A stretch of 31,409 nucleotides of DNA. It comes from Ruixingdingia sedimenti. Lineage in GTDB: Bacteria > Pseudomonadota > Alphaproteobacteria > Rhodobacterales > Rhodobacteraceae. The position numbers were made by a program, and so were the translations under genes. The stretch lies in the NCBI RefSeq assembly GCF_031432425.1, contig NZ_JAVKPH010000034.1, positions 1-31,409 of the forward strand, read 5' to 3'. The notes beneath the pieces were generated by a model. That model did not search any database, had not been told where the DNA came from, and was given only the letters and a program-made list of their open reading frames with translations. Positions 15,037-23,538 of this stretch are shown piece after piece. Every line of letters starts with the position of its first letter. The stretch's first letter is position 1.

Positions 15037-15780
15037 ATGAGAACCGTACTGATCACGGGCGCGGCGCAGGGAATCGGCCTTGCCATGGCGAGGCGGTTTC
15101 TCGCCGGGGGACATGCCGTCGTCGCCAGCGACCGGCTGTCCGACGGGCTGGAACAGCTTCGGGCCGACGCGCCCGACCGGATCGCCCCGATCGTGCAGGA
15201 CGTGACGGCAGACAGCGCGCCGGAAGAGGCGGTCGCGCTGGCGGTTGCGCGCTTCGGCAGGCTCGACGTGCTGGTGAACAATGCGGGCATCGGCCGGGCA
15301 AAGCCCGTAGGCGAAGAACGGGACGAGGATCTCGACCGCTTCCTTGCGGTCAATGTGCGGGCCCCCTTGCGCTATACGCGGGCCGCGCTGCGAGCGATGG
15401 AACCCGGTGCCAGTATCGTCAATGTCGCCTCTATCTTCGGTTTCCGCGGCAGCGCCGGGGCGGGGGTCTATTCCGTCACCAAGGCGGCCATGGTCGGGCT
15501 GACACGGCAGATGGCGGCGGATTATGGGCCCGAAGGCATCCGGGTCAACGCCGTGGCGCCGGGGGTCACACGCACCGCCATGACCGCCGACCGTATCGAC
15601 AGCGGCGAGCCCGCATTCCAGCGGCTGATGGTGAACACCACGCCGTTTCCGCGTGTGGGCACCCCCGAAGACATCGCCAACGGCGCATTCTTCCTGGCTT
15701 CGGAAGAGGCGTCGTTCATCTCTGGCCACGTGCTGGTCATCGACGGCGGCTGGCTTGCCGCCAATGCCCCGCGGAACTGA
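15037..15780 (+). CDS. SDR-family NAD(P)-dependent oxidoreductase
   Basis: A 247-aa classical SDR and first gene of the long rightward operon. It shows TGAAQGIGLA (cofactor binding), ASDRLSD (Asp after the second strand, NAD preference), VLVNNAGIGRAKP, the catalytic Ser in NVASIFGF, the YSVTK Tyr/Lys pair, and the C-terminal SGHVLVIDGG. It is similar over its whole length to the SDR at 9670, including GLTRQMAADYGPEGIRVNAVAPG, so the two are likely duplicates that serve related steps or stereochemistries. The ATG at 15037 follows GGAGGGG. The next SDR begins 16 bp after its stop. Confidence 0.9.
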   Translation: MRTVLITGAAQGIGLAMARRFLAGGHAVVASDRLSDGLEQLRADAPDRIAPIVQDVTADSAPEEAVALAVARFGRLDVLVNNAGIGRAKPVGEERDEDLDRFLAVNVRAPLRYTRAALRAMEPGASIVNVASIFGFRGSAGAGVYSVTKAAMVGLTRQMAADYGPEGIRVNAVAPGVTRTAMTADRIDSGEPAFQRLMVNTTPFPRVGTPEDIANGAFFLASEEASFISGHVLVIDGGWLAANAPRN

Positions 15781-15796
15781 AACGGGAACCGCCATC

Positions 15797-16555
15797 ATGA
15801 CGGGAACGGCAGCGAAACGCTTGGACGGGCGCCGGATCATCCTTTTCGGCGGCGGGTCCGGCATCGGCAAGGCAACGGCAGAGCTTTTCGCGCGCGAAGG
15901 CGCACGGCTGGCCATCGTGGATCACGACCGGACCGCCGCAACGGCAGTGGCCGAGGCGGTCGGCGGGGTGGCGATCGCCGCCGACATCAGCGACGCGCCG
16001 CAGGTGAAAGCGGCAGTCGATGGCGCGAATGCGGCGCTGGAGGGGATCGACGGCCTGGTCAATACCGCCGGCGTCTTCGATCCCGCCGATCTGGAAAACA
16101 CCGCGCCCGACCTCTGGAACCAGGTGATCGGCATCAATCTCACGGGCACCTATCTCGTTTGCCGCCACGCCCTGCCCCACCTGCGCAGGGCCGCGCCCGC
16201 CACCATCGTGACCCTGGGATCCGGCGTGGCGCTGGTGCCGACGGGGCCGACATCGGCGGCCTATGTCGCGGCCAAGGGCGGGGTGATCGCCCTGACGCGC
16301 CAGATGGCGATGGAGGCGGCGCCCCTCGTGCGCGCGAACTGCGTCTGCCCCGGCATGGTGGACACGCCCATGACCCGGACGATCCTGAGGGACGACACGG
16401 GTGAAACCCGATCCTCGATCACCGGCAGCTATGCCCTGAAAAGAGCCGCCGCACCCGGGGAAATCGCAGCCGCGATCCTGTTCCTGACCAGCCGCGATTC
16501 CAGCTACGTCACCGGCACGGCGATGGCCGTGGACGGCGGCAGGACATTCCACTGA
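15797..16555 (+). CDS. SDR-family oxidoreductase with variant cofactor motif
   Basis: A 252-aa SDR. The cofactor loop reads LFGGGSGIGKA, with Gly in place of the usual Thr before the glycines, and the NNAG motif is NTAG. The catalytic Ser (LGSGVALV), Tyr and Lys (YVAAK) are present, and the C-terminus ends TGTAMAVDGG. The Asp in AIVDHDR predicts NAD as cofactor. The ATG at 15797 is the first in frame after the previous gene. It is clearly divergent from the other four SDRs here and probably handles a different intermediate. The flavoprotein gene follows 41 bp later. Confidence 0.88.
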   Translation: MTGTAAKRLDGRRIILFGGGSGIGKATAELFAREGARLAIVDHDRTAATAVAEAVGGVAIAADISDAPQVKAAVDGANAALEGIDGLVNTAGVFDPADLENTAPDLWNQVIGINLTGTYLVCRHALPHLRRAAPATIVTLGSGVALVPTGPTSAAYVAAKGGVIALTRQMAMEAAPLVRANCVCPGMVDTPMTRTILRDDTGETRSSITGSYALKRAAAPGEIAAAILFLTSRDSSYVTGTAMAVDGGRTFH

Positions 16556-16596
16556 CCGGATCAGAAGCCGCGGGCGTGAAACAGACAAGAGATAAC

Positions 16597-18306
16597 ATGA
16601 TGGGCATTCCCTCAACCGTCGATGTCATCGTTCTCGGGTCCGGCGCCGCCGGGCTTTCCGCGGCGATCGTCGCCCGGCATTACGGCGCCGATGTGCTGAT
16701 GCTCGAGCGCGCATCCGTCTTCGGCGGATCAAGCGCGATTTCCGGCGGCGTGGTCTGGATTCCCTGCAACCCGCTGATGGAAAGCGTCGGTCACAAGGAC
16801 ACGCCCGAGGCAGCGCGAGAGTATATCGCCTCGGTCACGGGCAACAGGTTCAGGCCCGACCTCGTGGACGCCTTCATCGAGAACGGCGCCGCGATGGTGC
16901 AATTCATGCATGACCACAGCGCGCTGCGTTTCGTTCCGCGCGCCGTGGCGCCCGATTACTATCCCGACAGGCCCGGCGCGCTGGCGGGGGGGCGGTCGCT
17001 CGACCCGCAGATCTATGACGGCCGGCGACTTGGGCCCTGGTTCGCCCGCCTGAGGCCGCCGATCCGGGAATTCCTCGTTCTTGGCGGGATGATGGTGAAT
17101 TCGCGCGACATCGCCCATCTCATGGGCACCCTGAGATCGCCCGGTGATTTCCGCGCCTCGAGCAGGCTGGTGCTGGGTTATCTCGCGCAGCGCCTGCGCC
17201 ATCCGCGCGGCACACGGTTGGTGCAGGGCAATTCGCTTGTCGCACAACTGCTCAAATCCGCCGTGGATACCGGGGTGCGGATGATGTCCGCCTGCGATGT
17301 GACGGGGCTGGGGAATGCCACGGGCAGGGCCGATACCGTCCGTTTCATCCACGCGGGCAAGGAACATATCGTCACCGCCCGCCGCGGAATCGTGCTTGCC
17401 GGCGGGGGTGCCCCCGCATCCGCGGACTATGTTCGCAAATATACGCGGACCCCGGACACCCATTTCACCATGGCGCCCGCGGAAAACAGCGGGGGTCTCT
17501 TGCGTCTGGCGCTGGACCTCGGTGCGCAACTGGCGGAAGATGTCGTCGATCCGGTCAATTATGCGCCGGTTTCCCTGCACCGCAAGGCCGATGGAACCGT
17601 CGCCCGGTTTCCCCATCTGTTTCTCGACCGCGCCAAGCCCGGCCTGATCGCGGTGAATACCGGCGGGCGGAGATTCGTCGACGAGGCGAGTTCCTACCAC
17701 AACTTCGTCAATCACATGCTCGACGGGGCTGCCGGCGGCACGGTTCCGGCCTGGCTGATCTGCGACGAGCGTTTCTTGCGGAAATACGGCATGGGCCTGG
17801 TACGGCCCGGGATCTATCCCCGAAAACCCTATCTCGACAGCGGCTATCTGCGGAAAGCCGCCACCGTCGAGGATCTGGCGAGATCCATCGGCGTTCCGCC
17901 GGAGGCGCTGGCGCAAACCGTTTCGCGGCACAACGGCTTTGCGAAAACGGGCGTGGATGAGGATTTCGGCAAGGGCTCCAATATCTACGACCGCTATCTG
18001 GGGGACGCGAATGTGGATCCGAACCCCTGTCTGGCGCCTATCGAGAACGCGCCCTTCTATGCCGTTCAGGTCTTCCCCGGGGATATCGGCACGACCGTCG
18101 GCCTGCGCACCGACGGCGCGGCCCGGGTGCTCGGCCGGAACGGCGATCCTGTCGCCGGGCTTTATGCCGTGGGCAATGACATGAATTCGGTGATGAGCGG
18201 CACCTACCCGGGATCCGGCATCACCCTCGGGCCGGCGCTGACCTTCGGCTATATCGCCGGGCGCGCGCTTGGCCTGCAATCCATAGTGCCGGAGGGGAAG
18301 GAGTGA
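16597..18306 (+). CDS. KstD/fumarate-reductase-like FAD-dependent dehydrogenase
   Basis: A 569-aa flavoprotein of the FAD_binding_2 family, which includes 3-ketosteroid dehydrogenases and fumarate/urocanate reductases. It introduces or removes a C=C bond next to a carbonyl. The N-terminal Rossmann motif is VIVLGSGAAGLSAA (GSGAAG at 14-19), the FAD ribose-binding Glu is in LMLERAS (E37), GGSSAISGG lies at 43-51, and the C-terminal TYPGSGITLGPALTFGYIAGRA block is typical of KstD-type enzymes. The start is ATG at 16597; a GTG at 16576 is possible. The stop is followed one base later by the YciI-like gene. It fits a pathway working on a cyclic ketone, steroid-like or simpler. True KstD activity is not shown. 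Confidence 0.85.
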   Translation: MMGIPSTVDVIVLGSGAAGLSAAIVARHYGADVLMLERASVFGGSSAISGGVVWIPCNPLMESVGHKDTPEAAREYIASVTGNRFRPDLVDAFIENGAAMVQFMHDHSALRFVPRAVAPDYYPDRPGALAGGRSLDPQIYDGRRLGPWFARLRPPIREFLVLGGMMVNSRDIAHLMGTLRSPGDFRASSRLVLGYLAQRLRHPRGTRLVQGNSLVAQLLKSAVDTGVRMMSACDVTGLGNATGRADTVRFIHAGKEHIVTARRGIVLAGGGAPASADYVRKYTRTPDTHFTMAPAENSGGLLRLALDLGAQLAEDVVDPVNYAPVSLHRKADGTVARFPHLFLDRAKPGLIAVNTGGRRFVDEASSYHNFVNHMLDGAAGGTVPAWLICDERFLRKYGMGLVRPGIYPRKPYLDSGYLRKAATVEDLARSIGVPPEALAQTVSRHNGFAKTGVDEDFGKGSNIYDRYLGDANVDPNPCLAPIENAPFYAVQVFPGDIGTTVGLRTDGAARVLGRNGDPVAGLYAVGNDMNSVMSGTYPGSGITLGPALTFGYIAGRALGLQSIVPEGKE

Positions 18307-18307
18307 A

Positions 18308-18628
18308 ATGGCTTACATGATCTTCACGCAGGATTGCGCAGACGGGCCCGCGATCCGGGAAAAACACCGCGATGCGCATCTGGCCTATCTCGATGACAGG
18401 ATGGACATCCTGATCGCCTCGGGCGCGCTTCAGGACGAAGAGGGGAAATCCATCGGCGCCTGTATCCTCATCGATGTGGATACGCTGGAAGAAGCGCGGG
18501 ATTTCGCCACCCGGGATCCCTTCGCAACCGCCGGCCTGTTCAGGACGCTGACCATCCAGCGGTGGAACAGGTTCTATCTTCACGGACGCAAGGACAGGGG
18601 GCCGTTCAGGCCGCTTCCCCGGGATTGA
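18308..18628 (+). CDS. YciI-like protein
   Basis: A 106-aa YciI-family protein with a dimeric ferredoxin-like barrel. It begins MAYMIFTQDC, has the family His in REKHRDAHLAYL and the His-Asp-type pair completed by TRDPFATAGLF, and ends in a conserved FYLHGRKDRGPF tail. The family includes muconolactone isomerase-like and chlorocatechol-pathway proteins such as TftG, which act in breakdown of cyclic compounds. The gene starts one base after the flavoprotein stop, so the two are translationally linked. It is strikingly similar to the gene at 26900-27220, including the C-terminal HGR-DRGPF, so the island holds two paralogues. Confidence 0.85.
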   Translation: MAYMIFTQDCADGPAIREKHRDAHLAYLDDRMDILIASGALQDEEGKSIGACILIDVDTLEEARDFATRDPFATAGLFRTLTIQRWNRFYLHGRKDRGPFRPLPRD

Positions 18629-18692
18629 CGGGCATTCCGGCGCGGACCGGGCATTTCCGCCGGGTGAGTATACAAAAACAAGCGGGGGGGAT

Positions 18693-19739
18693 ATGGATTT
18701 CCAGATTGCGTTGATCCTGTTTCAGGACGGGATCACATCCGGCGCGATATACACGATGCTGGCCCTTGGCTTCGTGCTGATCTTCACGACGACGCGCATC
18801 ATCTTTGCCTCCTACGGGGATCTCATCGCCTATGCGGCGCTGACGCTCCACGCGCTTCAGAACGGGCGCCTGCCGGGGACGGTATTTCTGGTGGCGGTCC
18901 TGGCGATCGTGGCGACGCTGGCAGAGGTCTACCGGCTTGCACGCGCGGGCGCGCCGCGGCGGATACCGGGGGCGCTCGTCCGATGGCTGGCCTTGCCGCT
19001 GGCCCCGGCGCTGCTTGGTTTTCTGCTGCAAGGGACGGATCTTCCCGCACCGGCCGAAATGGCGCTGACGGTGCTTCTGGTGCTGCCCATCGCGCCGCTG
19101 CTGTATCGCATCGTCTTTCAGCCGATCGCCACCGCATCCACCCTGACGCTGCTGATCGTCGCGCTGGTCCTGCACTATGTCATATCCGGGCTGGCGCTGA
19201 TGTTCTTCGGGCCCGAGGGCGTGCGCACCGCCGCCTTCATCCGCGGGTCGGTGAATATCCTCGGGTTTCATATCCAGGCCCAGCTGATCGCGGTGCTGGC
19301 GGCCGCGGCGGTCCTTTCCGTCGGGCTCGCGCTGTTCTTCATGAAGACGATCCCGGGCAAGGCGCTGCGCGCCACCGCCTACAATCGCGACGGCGCGCGC
19401 CTCGTGGGCATTTCCACGGATCGCGCCGGCGGCATCGCCTTCATCCTTGGCGGGTTCATCGCGGCGATCGTCGGCATCCTCATCGGGTCCTCGGTGACGA
19501 TCTACTACGATTCCGGCCTGATGATCGGGCTGAAGGGCTTCGTCGGCGCAGTGCTCGGCGGGTTCGTCAGCTATTCGATGGCGGCCATCGGCTCGATCCT
19601 CGTCGGCCTGACAGAGGCCTATGCCTCGTTCTTCGCCAGCGCCTTCAAGGAAATCATCGTCTTCCTTGCGATCATCCCGATCGTCCTTGTGCGCGTCTTC
19701 CTGTCCCGGACCCCGGTCGAGGAAGAGGAGGAGCATTGA
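18693..19739 (+). CDS. livH: Branched-chain-amino-acid-type ABC transporter permease, LivH-like
   Basis: A 348-aa inner-membrane permease with about eight to ten hydrophobic segments. It shows the LivH-type start (ILFQDGITSGAIYTMLALGFVLIFTTTRIIFAS) and the cytoplasmic coupling helix region with KALRATAYNRDGARLVGIS. Relatives import leucine-type amino acids, amides or aromatic acids. It is longer than the usual 290-300 residues: a region of about 50 residues around 75-130 is inserted between the first and later helices. It ends in an acidic PVEEEEEH tail. It lies 64 bp after the YciI-like gene and two bases before the permease-ATPase fusion. Confidence 0.92.
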   Translation: MDFQIALILFQDGITSGAIYTMLALGFVLIFTTTRIIFASYGDLIAYAALTLHALQNGRLPGTVFLVAVLAIVATLAEVYRLARAGAPRRIPGALVRWLALPLAPALLGFLLQGTDLPAPAEMALTVLLVLPIAPLLYRIVFQPIATASTLTLLIVALVLHYVISGLALMFFGPEGVRTAAFIRGSVNILGFHIQAQLIAVLAAAAVLSVGLALFFMKTIPGKALRATAYNRDGARLVGISTDRAGGIAFILGGFIAAIVGILIGSSVTIYYDSGLMIGLKGFVGAVLGGFVSYSMAAIGSILVGLTEAYASFFASAFKEIIVFLAIIPIVLVRVFLSRTPVEEEEEH

Positions 19740-19741
19740 CC

Positions 19742-21553
19742 ATGGCACATGATCTGCACGCCAATTCCGCCGCTGGCGGGGCATGGAAACGCAATGCTGC
19801 GATCTGTGTCGTGGCGGCGGCGCTGCTGGCGGTTCCGGCCCTTTTGGGCTCTTTCGCCGTCTCGCTGTTCAACCTGGTGGGAATATACGCCATCACCACC
19901 CTCGGCCTCACGCTGCTGACGGGATCGGGCGGCGTCACCTCGTTCGCCCAGGCCGCATTCATGGGGGTGGGGGCCTATACCTCCACCTATTTCAGCCTGC
20001 GCCTCGGGCTCGACCCTTGGCTGGGCCTGCTGGCGGCGCTGGCGTTGACCGGGCTTTGCGCTGCGATCATGGGCGCCGTCACATTGCATCTCGGCGGGCA
20101 TTACCTGCCGATCACCACGCTGGCCTGGGCGGTGGCGCTGTTCATGGTCTTCGGCAACCTCACCGCGGTCGGCGGGCACAGCGGCATCGGCGACATTCCC
20201 CCGATCACGGTGTTCGGTTTCGCCCTGGATCGGCCGCACAAGGCGTTCTACCTGGTCTGGGGGGTGCTGATCCTGACGCTGTTCGGCGCAGCCAACCTGC
20301 TGTCCTCGCGCCAGGGCCGGGCGATCAGCGCGCTGCGGGGCGGGGCGGCACTGGCCGAAAGCCTGGGGATCAACGCCTTCCGGCTGCGGCTGGTCCTGTT
20401 CCTGCTGGCGGCCGAACTGGCCTGTGTCGCCGGGTGGATGTTCGCCCACACGCAGTCCTTCATCTCGCCCACCTCCTTCGATCTCAATCAAGGGATGCAG
20501 ATCCTGCTGATGTCGGTGCTGGGCGGCGTCGGCAATATCCTGGGGGCGCTGGCGGGGGCCGCTGCCGTGACCTTCGGCAAGAATGCGATCCAGGATCTGG
20601 TGCCGATGCTGGGTCTCAACGCCGGCACATTCGAGATCGTCATCTTCGGCATCGCCTTCATCCTCATCATCCACAAGGCGCCGAAAGGCCTGTCGCCGGT
20701 GCTGGGCCGCTTCCTGCCCGCCGCGCCGCGCCCGCCGCTCGGCAAGGGCGGCGCCGACGGACTGCATTTCACCCGCACCGCGGCGCCGGGCGGAACAGAG
20801 GTCCTGCTGCAAGTAAAAAACCTGCAAAAGCGATACGGCGGGCTTGTCGCGGTGGATGACGTGTCCTTCGAGGTGCGGCCGGCGACCATCCACGCCATCA
20901 TCGGACCGAATGGCGCAGGCAAGAGCACGACATTCGACCTCATCAGCGGGATGCAGGCGCCGACATCGGGCACCGTCCATTTCAACGGCAGGCAGATCAC
21001 CGGAACACCCGCGCGCGGGCTGATCGCCAGGGGACTATCCCGCACGTTCCAGCACGTCAGGATCCGCCCGAACCACAGCCTGCTGGAAAACGTGATGATG
21101 GGGGCACATTGGCGGATGCGGACGGGCTTCGCCGCCGGGATCCTGCGGCTCGACCGGAAGGAGGAACGGGCCTTCGCCGGTATCGCCCATGCGGCATTGC
21201 GCGACGTGGGCCTCGATGCCGATCCCCATGCGAAGGCGGGCAACCTCGCCCTCGGCCCGCAGCGGTTGCTGGAAATCGCCCGCGCCCTCGCCTCGGATCC
21301 CAGGATGGTCATCCTGGACGAACCCGCCGCCGGGCTTCGCGCGCAGGAAAAACAGGCGCTTGCGGCACTGCTGCGGCGGATGCGGGAAGCCGGCGTGACC
21401 ATTCTGCTGATCGAACACGACATGGATTTCGTGATGGGGCTCGCCGACCGCATCGTCGTGCTGGAATTCGGCCGGCTTCTGGCCACCGGCACCCCTGACG
21501 AGATCCGCAGCAACGAACGCGTGCAGGCCGCCTACCTGGGGGAGGATGTGTGA
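19742..21553 (+). CDS. livMG: Fused LivM-type permease and LivG-type ATPase
   Basis: A 603-aa fusion of two ABC-importer parts that are separate in E. coli. Residues 1-340 are a LivM-like membrane domain (LTLLTGSGGVTSFAQAAFMGVGAY, coupling region SALRGGAALAESLGINAFRLRL). After a linker (PPLGKGGADGLHF), residues about 355-600 are a LivG-like ATPase. The ATPase has Walker A GPNGAGKST, Walker B MVILDEPAAGL and switch His in LLIEHDMDFV. The signature region reads NLALGPQRLLEIARAL instead of the common LSGGQ/LSYGQ. ATG at 19742 follows GAGGAG. No stop or internal start site lies at the junction, so the fusion is real. The stop overlaps the livF ATG by one base. Confidence 0.92.
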   Translation: MAHDLHANSAAGGAWKRNAAICVVAAALLAVPALLGSFAVSLFNLVGIYAITTLGLTLLTGSGGVTSFAQAAFMGVGAYTSTYFSLRLGLDPWLGLLAALALTGLCAAIMGAVTLHLGGHYLPITTLAWAVALFMVFGNLTAVGGHSGIGDIPPITVFGFALDRPHKAFYLVWGVLILTLFGAANLLSSRQGRAISALRGGAALAESLGINAFRLRLVLFLLAAELACVAGWMFAHTQSFISPTSFDLNQGMQILLMSVLGGVGNILGALAGAAAVTFGKNAIQDLVPMLGLNAGTFEIVIFGIAFILIIHKAPKGLSPVLGRFLPAAPRPPLGKGGADGLHFTRTAAPGGTEVLLQVKNLQKRYGGLVAVDDVSFEVRPATIHAIIGPNGAGKSTTFDLISGMQAPTSGTVHFNGRQITGTPARGLIARGLSRTFQHVRIRPNHSLLENVMMGAHWRMRTGFAAGILRLDRKEERAFAGIAHAALRDVGLDADPHAKAGNLALGPQRLLEIARALASDPRMVILDEPAAGLRAQEKQALAALLRRMREAGVTILLIEHDMDFVMGLADRIVVLEFGRLLATGTPDEIRSNERVQAAYLGEDV

Positions 21554-22275
21554 TGGAACTGCTGAACGCATCCGGCATCAGCGTCAGCTATGGAAAGATC
21601 GGCGCGATCCGCGATGTTTCCATGCGGATCGTCGAAGGGCAGATCGTGACCATCGTCGGACCGAACGGCGCGGGGAAAAGCACCTTTCTCAAGGCGCTGA
21701 TGGGCTGGCTTCCCTACCAGGGCAGCATGCGCTTCGCCGGCCGGCCCATCGACACGATGACGGTCCAGGACCGGGTATGCGAGGGCATGGTGCTGGTCCC
21801 CGAGACGCGGGAACTGTTTGCGCAGATGACCGTGGCGGACAACCTGTTGCTTGGCGGGTATATCCACCGGCGGCAGGGGCATGCCGCACTGGCGGCGGAA
21901 CTCGACAGGATCTACGAGCTTTTCCCGCGCCTGCGCGAACGCATGCACCAGCAGGCCCGAACGCTTTCCGGTGGCGAGCGGCAGATGCTCGCCCTCGGCC
22001 GCGCGCTGATGGGCCGGCCGCGGCTTCTGATGCTCGACGAACCGAGCCTGGGGCTGGCGCCGCTGATCGTGCGCGAGATCTTCGAGATCATCGCGCGGCT
22101 GCGCAGCCTCAACGTCAGCATCCTTCTGGTAGAGCAGAACGCGCGCGCCGCTCTCCAGACGGCGGATTACGCCTATGTCCTGGAAACAGGAGAGGTGCCG
22201 CTGCACGGTCCCGCGGCCGAACTGCTGAAAGATCCGCGCATCGCCAACGTCTATCTCGGCTCGTCCGCGTCGTGA
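21553..22275 (+). CDS. livF: ABC transporter ATP-binding protein, LivF-like
   Basis: A 240-aa ATPase of the LivF type and the second nucleotide-binding subunit of the importer. It has Walker A VGPNGAGKST, a canonical signature LSGGERQMLALGRAL, Walker B LLMLDEPSLGL, and the family's LLVEQNARAALQTADYAYVLETGEV. Its proper signature probably complements the altered one in the LivM-LivG fusion. The ATG at 21553 overlaps the preceding TGA (TGATG); a GTG three bases earlier is a poorer choice. It ends before a weak hairpin and T run that separate it from the binding-protein gene. Confidence 0.93.
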   Translation: MELLNASGISVSYGKIGAIRDVSMRIVEGQIVTIVGPNGAGKSTFLKALMGWLPYQGSMRFAGRPIDTMTVQDRVCEGMVLVPETRELFAQMTVADNLLLGGYIHRRQGHAALAAELDRIYELFPRLRERMHQQARTLSGGERQMLALGRALMGRPRLLMLDEPSLGLAPLIVREIFEIIARLRSLNVSILLVEQNARAALQTADYAYVLETGEVPLHGPAAELLKDPRIANVYLGSSAS

Positions 22276-22276
22276 T

Positions 22277-22295
22277 CCGCGCGCGGGCGGTTTTT
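22277..22295 (+). terminator. Weak attenuator-like hairpin between livF and livK
   Basis: A short GC hairpin (CCGC, four-base loop GCGC, then GGGCGG) is followed by TTTTT at 22291-22295. It may partly stop transcription between the ATPase and the receptor gene. The stem is short, so the effect is uncertain. Confidence 0.3.
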
Positions 22296-22324
22296 CGTGC
22301 AACGTCCCCAGGGAGGAATGGACA

Positions 22325-23473
22325 ATGCGTATCAAACTTGGTGTGGCCACAACGCTGGCGGCGGCGGGGTTCATGACCCTTTCGACCGCCGTGCAGGCCG
22401 ATGTGTCAATCGGGATCGTGCATTCGCTGACGGGCTCGGCATCGGCGCAGGGGGTACCGCAGAAGCAGGCGATAGAACTTGCGCTGCCCGCCGAAATCGG
22501 CGGCGAGAAGGTCCGGGTCATCGTCATGGACGATGCCACCGACCCGACCATCGCCGCCCGCAACGCAACCAAGCTGATCGAGGACGACAAGGTCGACCTC
22601 ATCATCGGCCCCACCATCACGCCAAGCGCGATTTCCATCGCGCAGGTGGCGACGGCGGCCCGGATCCCCTACCTGCCCGCCGCGCCGGTGAAGCTCGGCG
22701 ATGCCCGCGACGAGTGGATCTTCAACGTGCCCCCGCCGCCGGAAAAATGGATCATTCCGGTGATCGCCGATTTCAAGAAACGCGGCGTCAAGACCGTCGG
22801 CTTCCTGGGCTTTTCCGACGCTTGGGGCGACATCACGCTGGCGGCGCTGAAACAGTATGCCGATGAAGGCGGCTACGAGATCGTCGCGGACGAACGCTAT
22901 GCACGGGCCGACACCTCGGTGACGGGGCAGGTCCTGCGCCTGGTCTCGGCCAACCCGGACGCCATTTTCCTCGGCGTGTCGGGCGCACCGGGCGTTCTGG
23001 GCAATCTGGCGGTGAAGGAACGCTATCAGGGGCCGATCTTCAACAGCAACGGCGTATTCAACGCGACCTTCCTGACGCTTGGCGGCGCCGAACTGGAAGG
23101 CGTGCATGCCGTCATCGGCGCCATCGGCATCGCCGACCAACTGCCCGATTCCGAACCGCGCAAGGCTGTCGCGCTCGACTTCATCGCCAAATACAACGAA
23201 AAGCACGGCCCGGGGACGGCAGATGCGATTTCGGGCTTCGGCTATGATTCCGGCCTGATCGCGACCGCGGCGATCGAATCCGCGCTGACCAAGGCGAAAC
23301 CCGGCACGCCGGAATTCCGCACCGCCGTGGTCGAGGGCCTTCGCGCCATCGACCGTCTGCCGGGCGCCCACAGCTTCTACACCTTCGCCGATCCGCGCTG
23401 GCCCTGGGGCGTGGGCGACGACGCCGCCTTCCTGGTGAAGGTCGAAGGCGGAAAGTGGACGCTGGCCGACTGA
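22325..23473 (+). CDS. livK: ABC transporter substrate-binding protein, LivK-like (Peripla_BP_6)
   Basis: A 382-aa periplasmic receptor for the LivHMGF importer. It has a signal peptide with hydrophobic core and cleavage at AVQA before DVSIGIVHSLTGSAS, the standard mature start of this family, then KLIEDDKVDLIIGPTITPSAISIAQVA and a second lobe with VKTVGFLGFSDAWGDITLAALKQYA. Members of this branch commonly bind branched-chain amino acids, amides or aromatic carboxylates. In this operon an aromatic or alicyclic acid is the better guess. It starts at ATG 22325 with GGGAGGAATG upstream. It is followed by a strong hairpin that may stabilise its mRNA. Confidence 0.92.
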   Translation: MRIKLGVATTLAAAGFMTLSTAVQADVSIGIVHSLTGSASAQGVPQKQAIELALPAEIGGEKVRVIVMDDATDPTIAARNATKLIEDDKVDLIIGPTITPSAISIAQVATAARIPYLPAAPVKLGDARDEWIFNVPPPPEKWIIPVIADFKKRGVKTVGFLGFSDAWGDITLAALKQYADEGGYEIVADERYARADTSVTGQVLRLVSANPDAIFLGVSGAPGVLGNLAVKERYQGPIFNSNGVFNATFLTLGGAELEGVHAVIGAIGIADQLPDSEPRKAVALDFIAKYNEKHGPGTADAISGFGYDSGLIATAAIESALTKAKPGTPEFRTAVVEGLRAIDRLPGAHSFYTFADPRWPWGVGDDAAFLVKVEGGKWTLAD

Positions 23474-23491
23474 TCACCCCATCCCCGCCCG

Positions 23492-23520
23492 CCGCCATGC
23501 CGTCCCGCACGGCATGGCGG
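23492..23520. other. Strong hairpin after livK
   Basis: CCGCCATGCCGT at 23492-23503 and ACGGCATGGCGG at 23509-23520 form a perfect 12-bp stem with a 5-nt loop. No T run follows, so it is probably not a terminator. It may protect the livK mRNA from 3' decay, a common arrangement for binding-protein genes inside operons, or reduce read-through into the NIPSNAP gene. Confidence 0.6.
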
Positions 23521-23538
23521 ACACGCAAGGAGACGCGC

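Noticed and set aside
16597..18306. Firm assignment as 3-ketosteroid delta-1-dehydrogenase
   Set aside because: The family also contains fumarate, urocanate and other reductases; the steroid-specific residues could not be verified by eye.
19742..21553. LivM-LivG fusion as a missed stop or sequencing error
   Set aside because: A proper linker joins the two domains, and there is no start codon with a ribosome binding site at the junction; fused forms are known.
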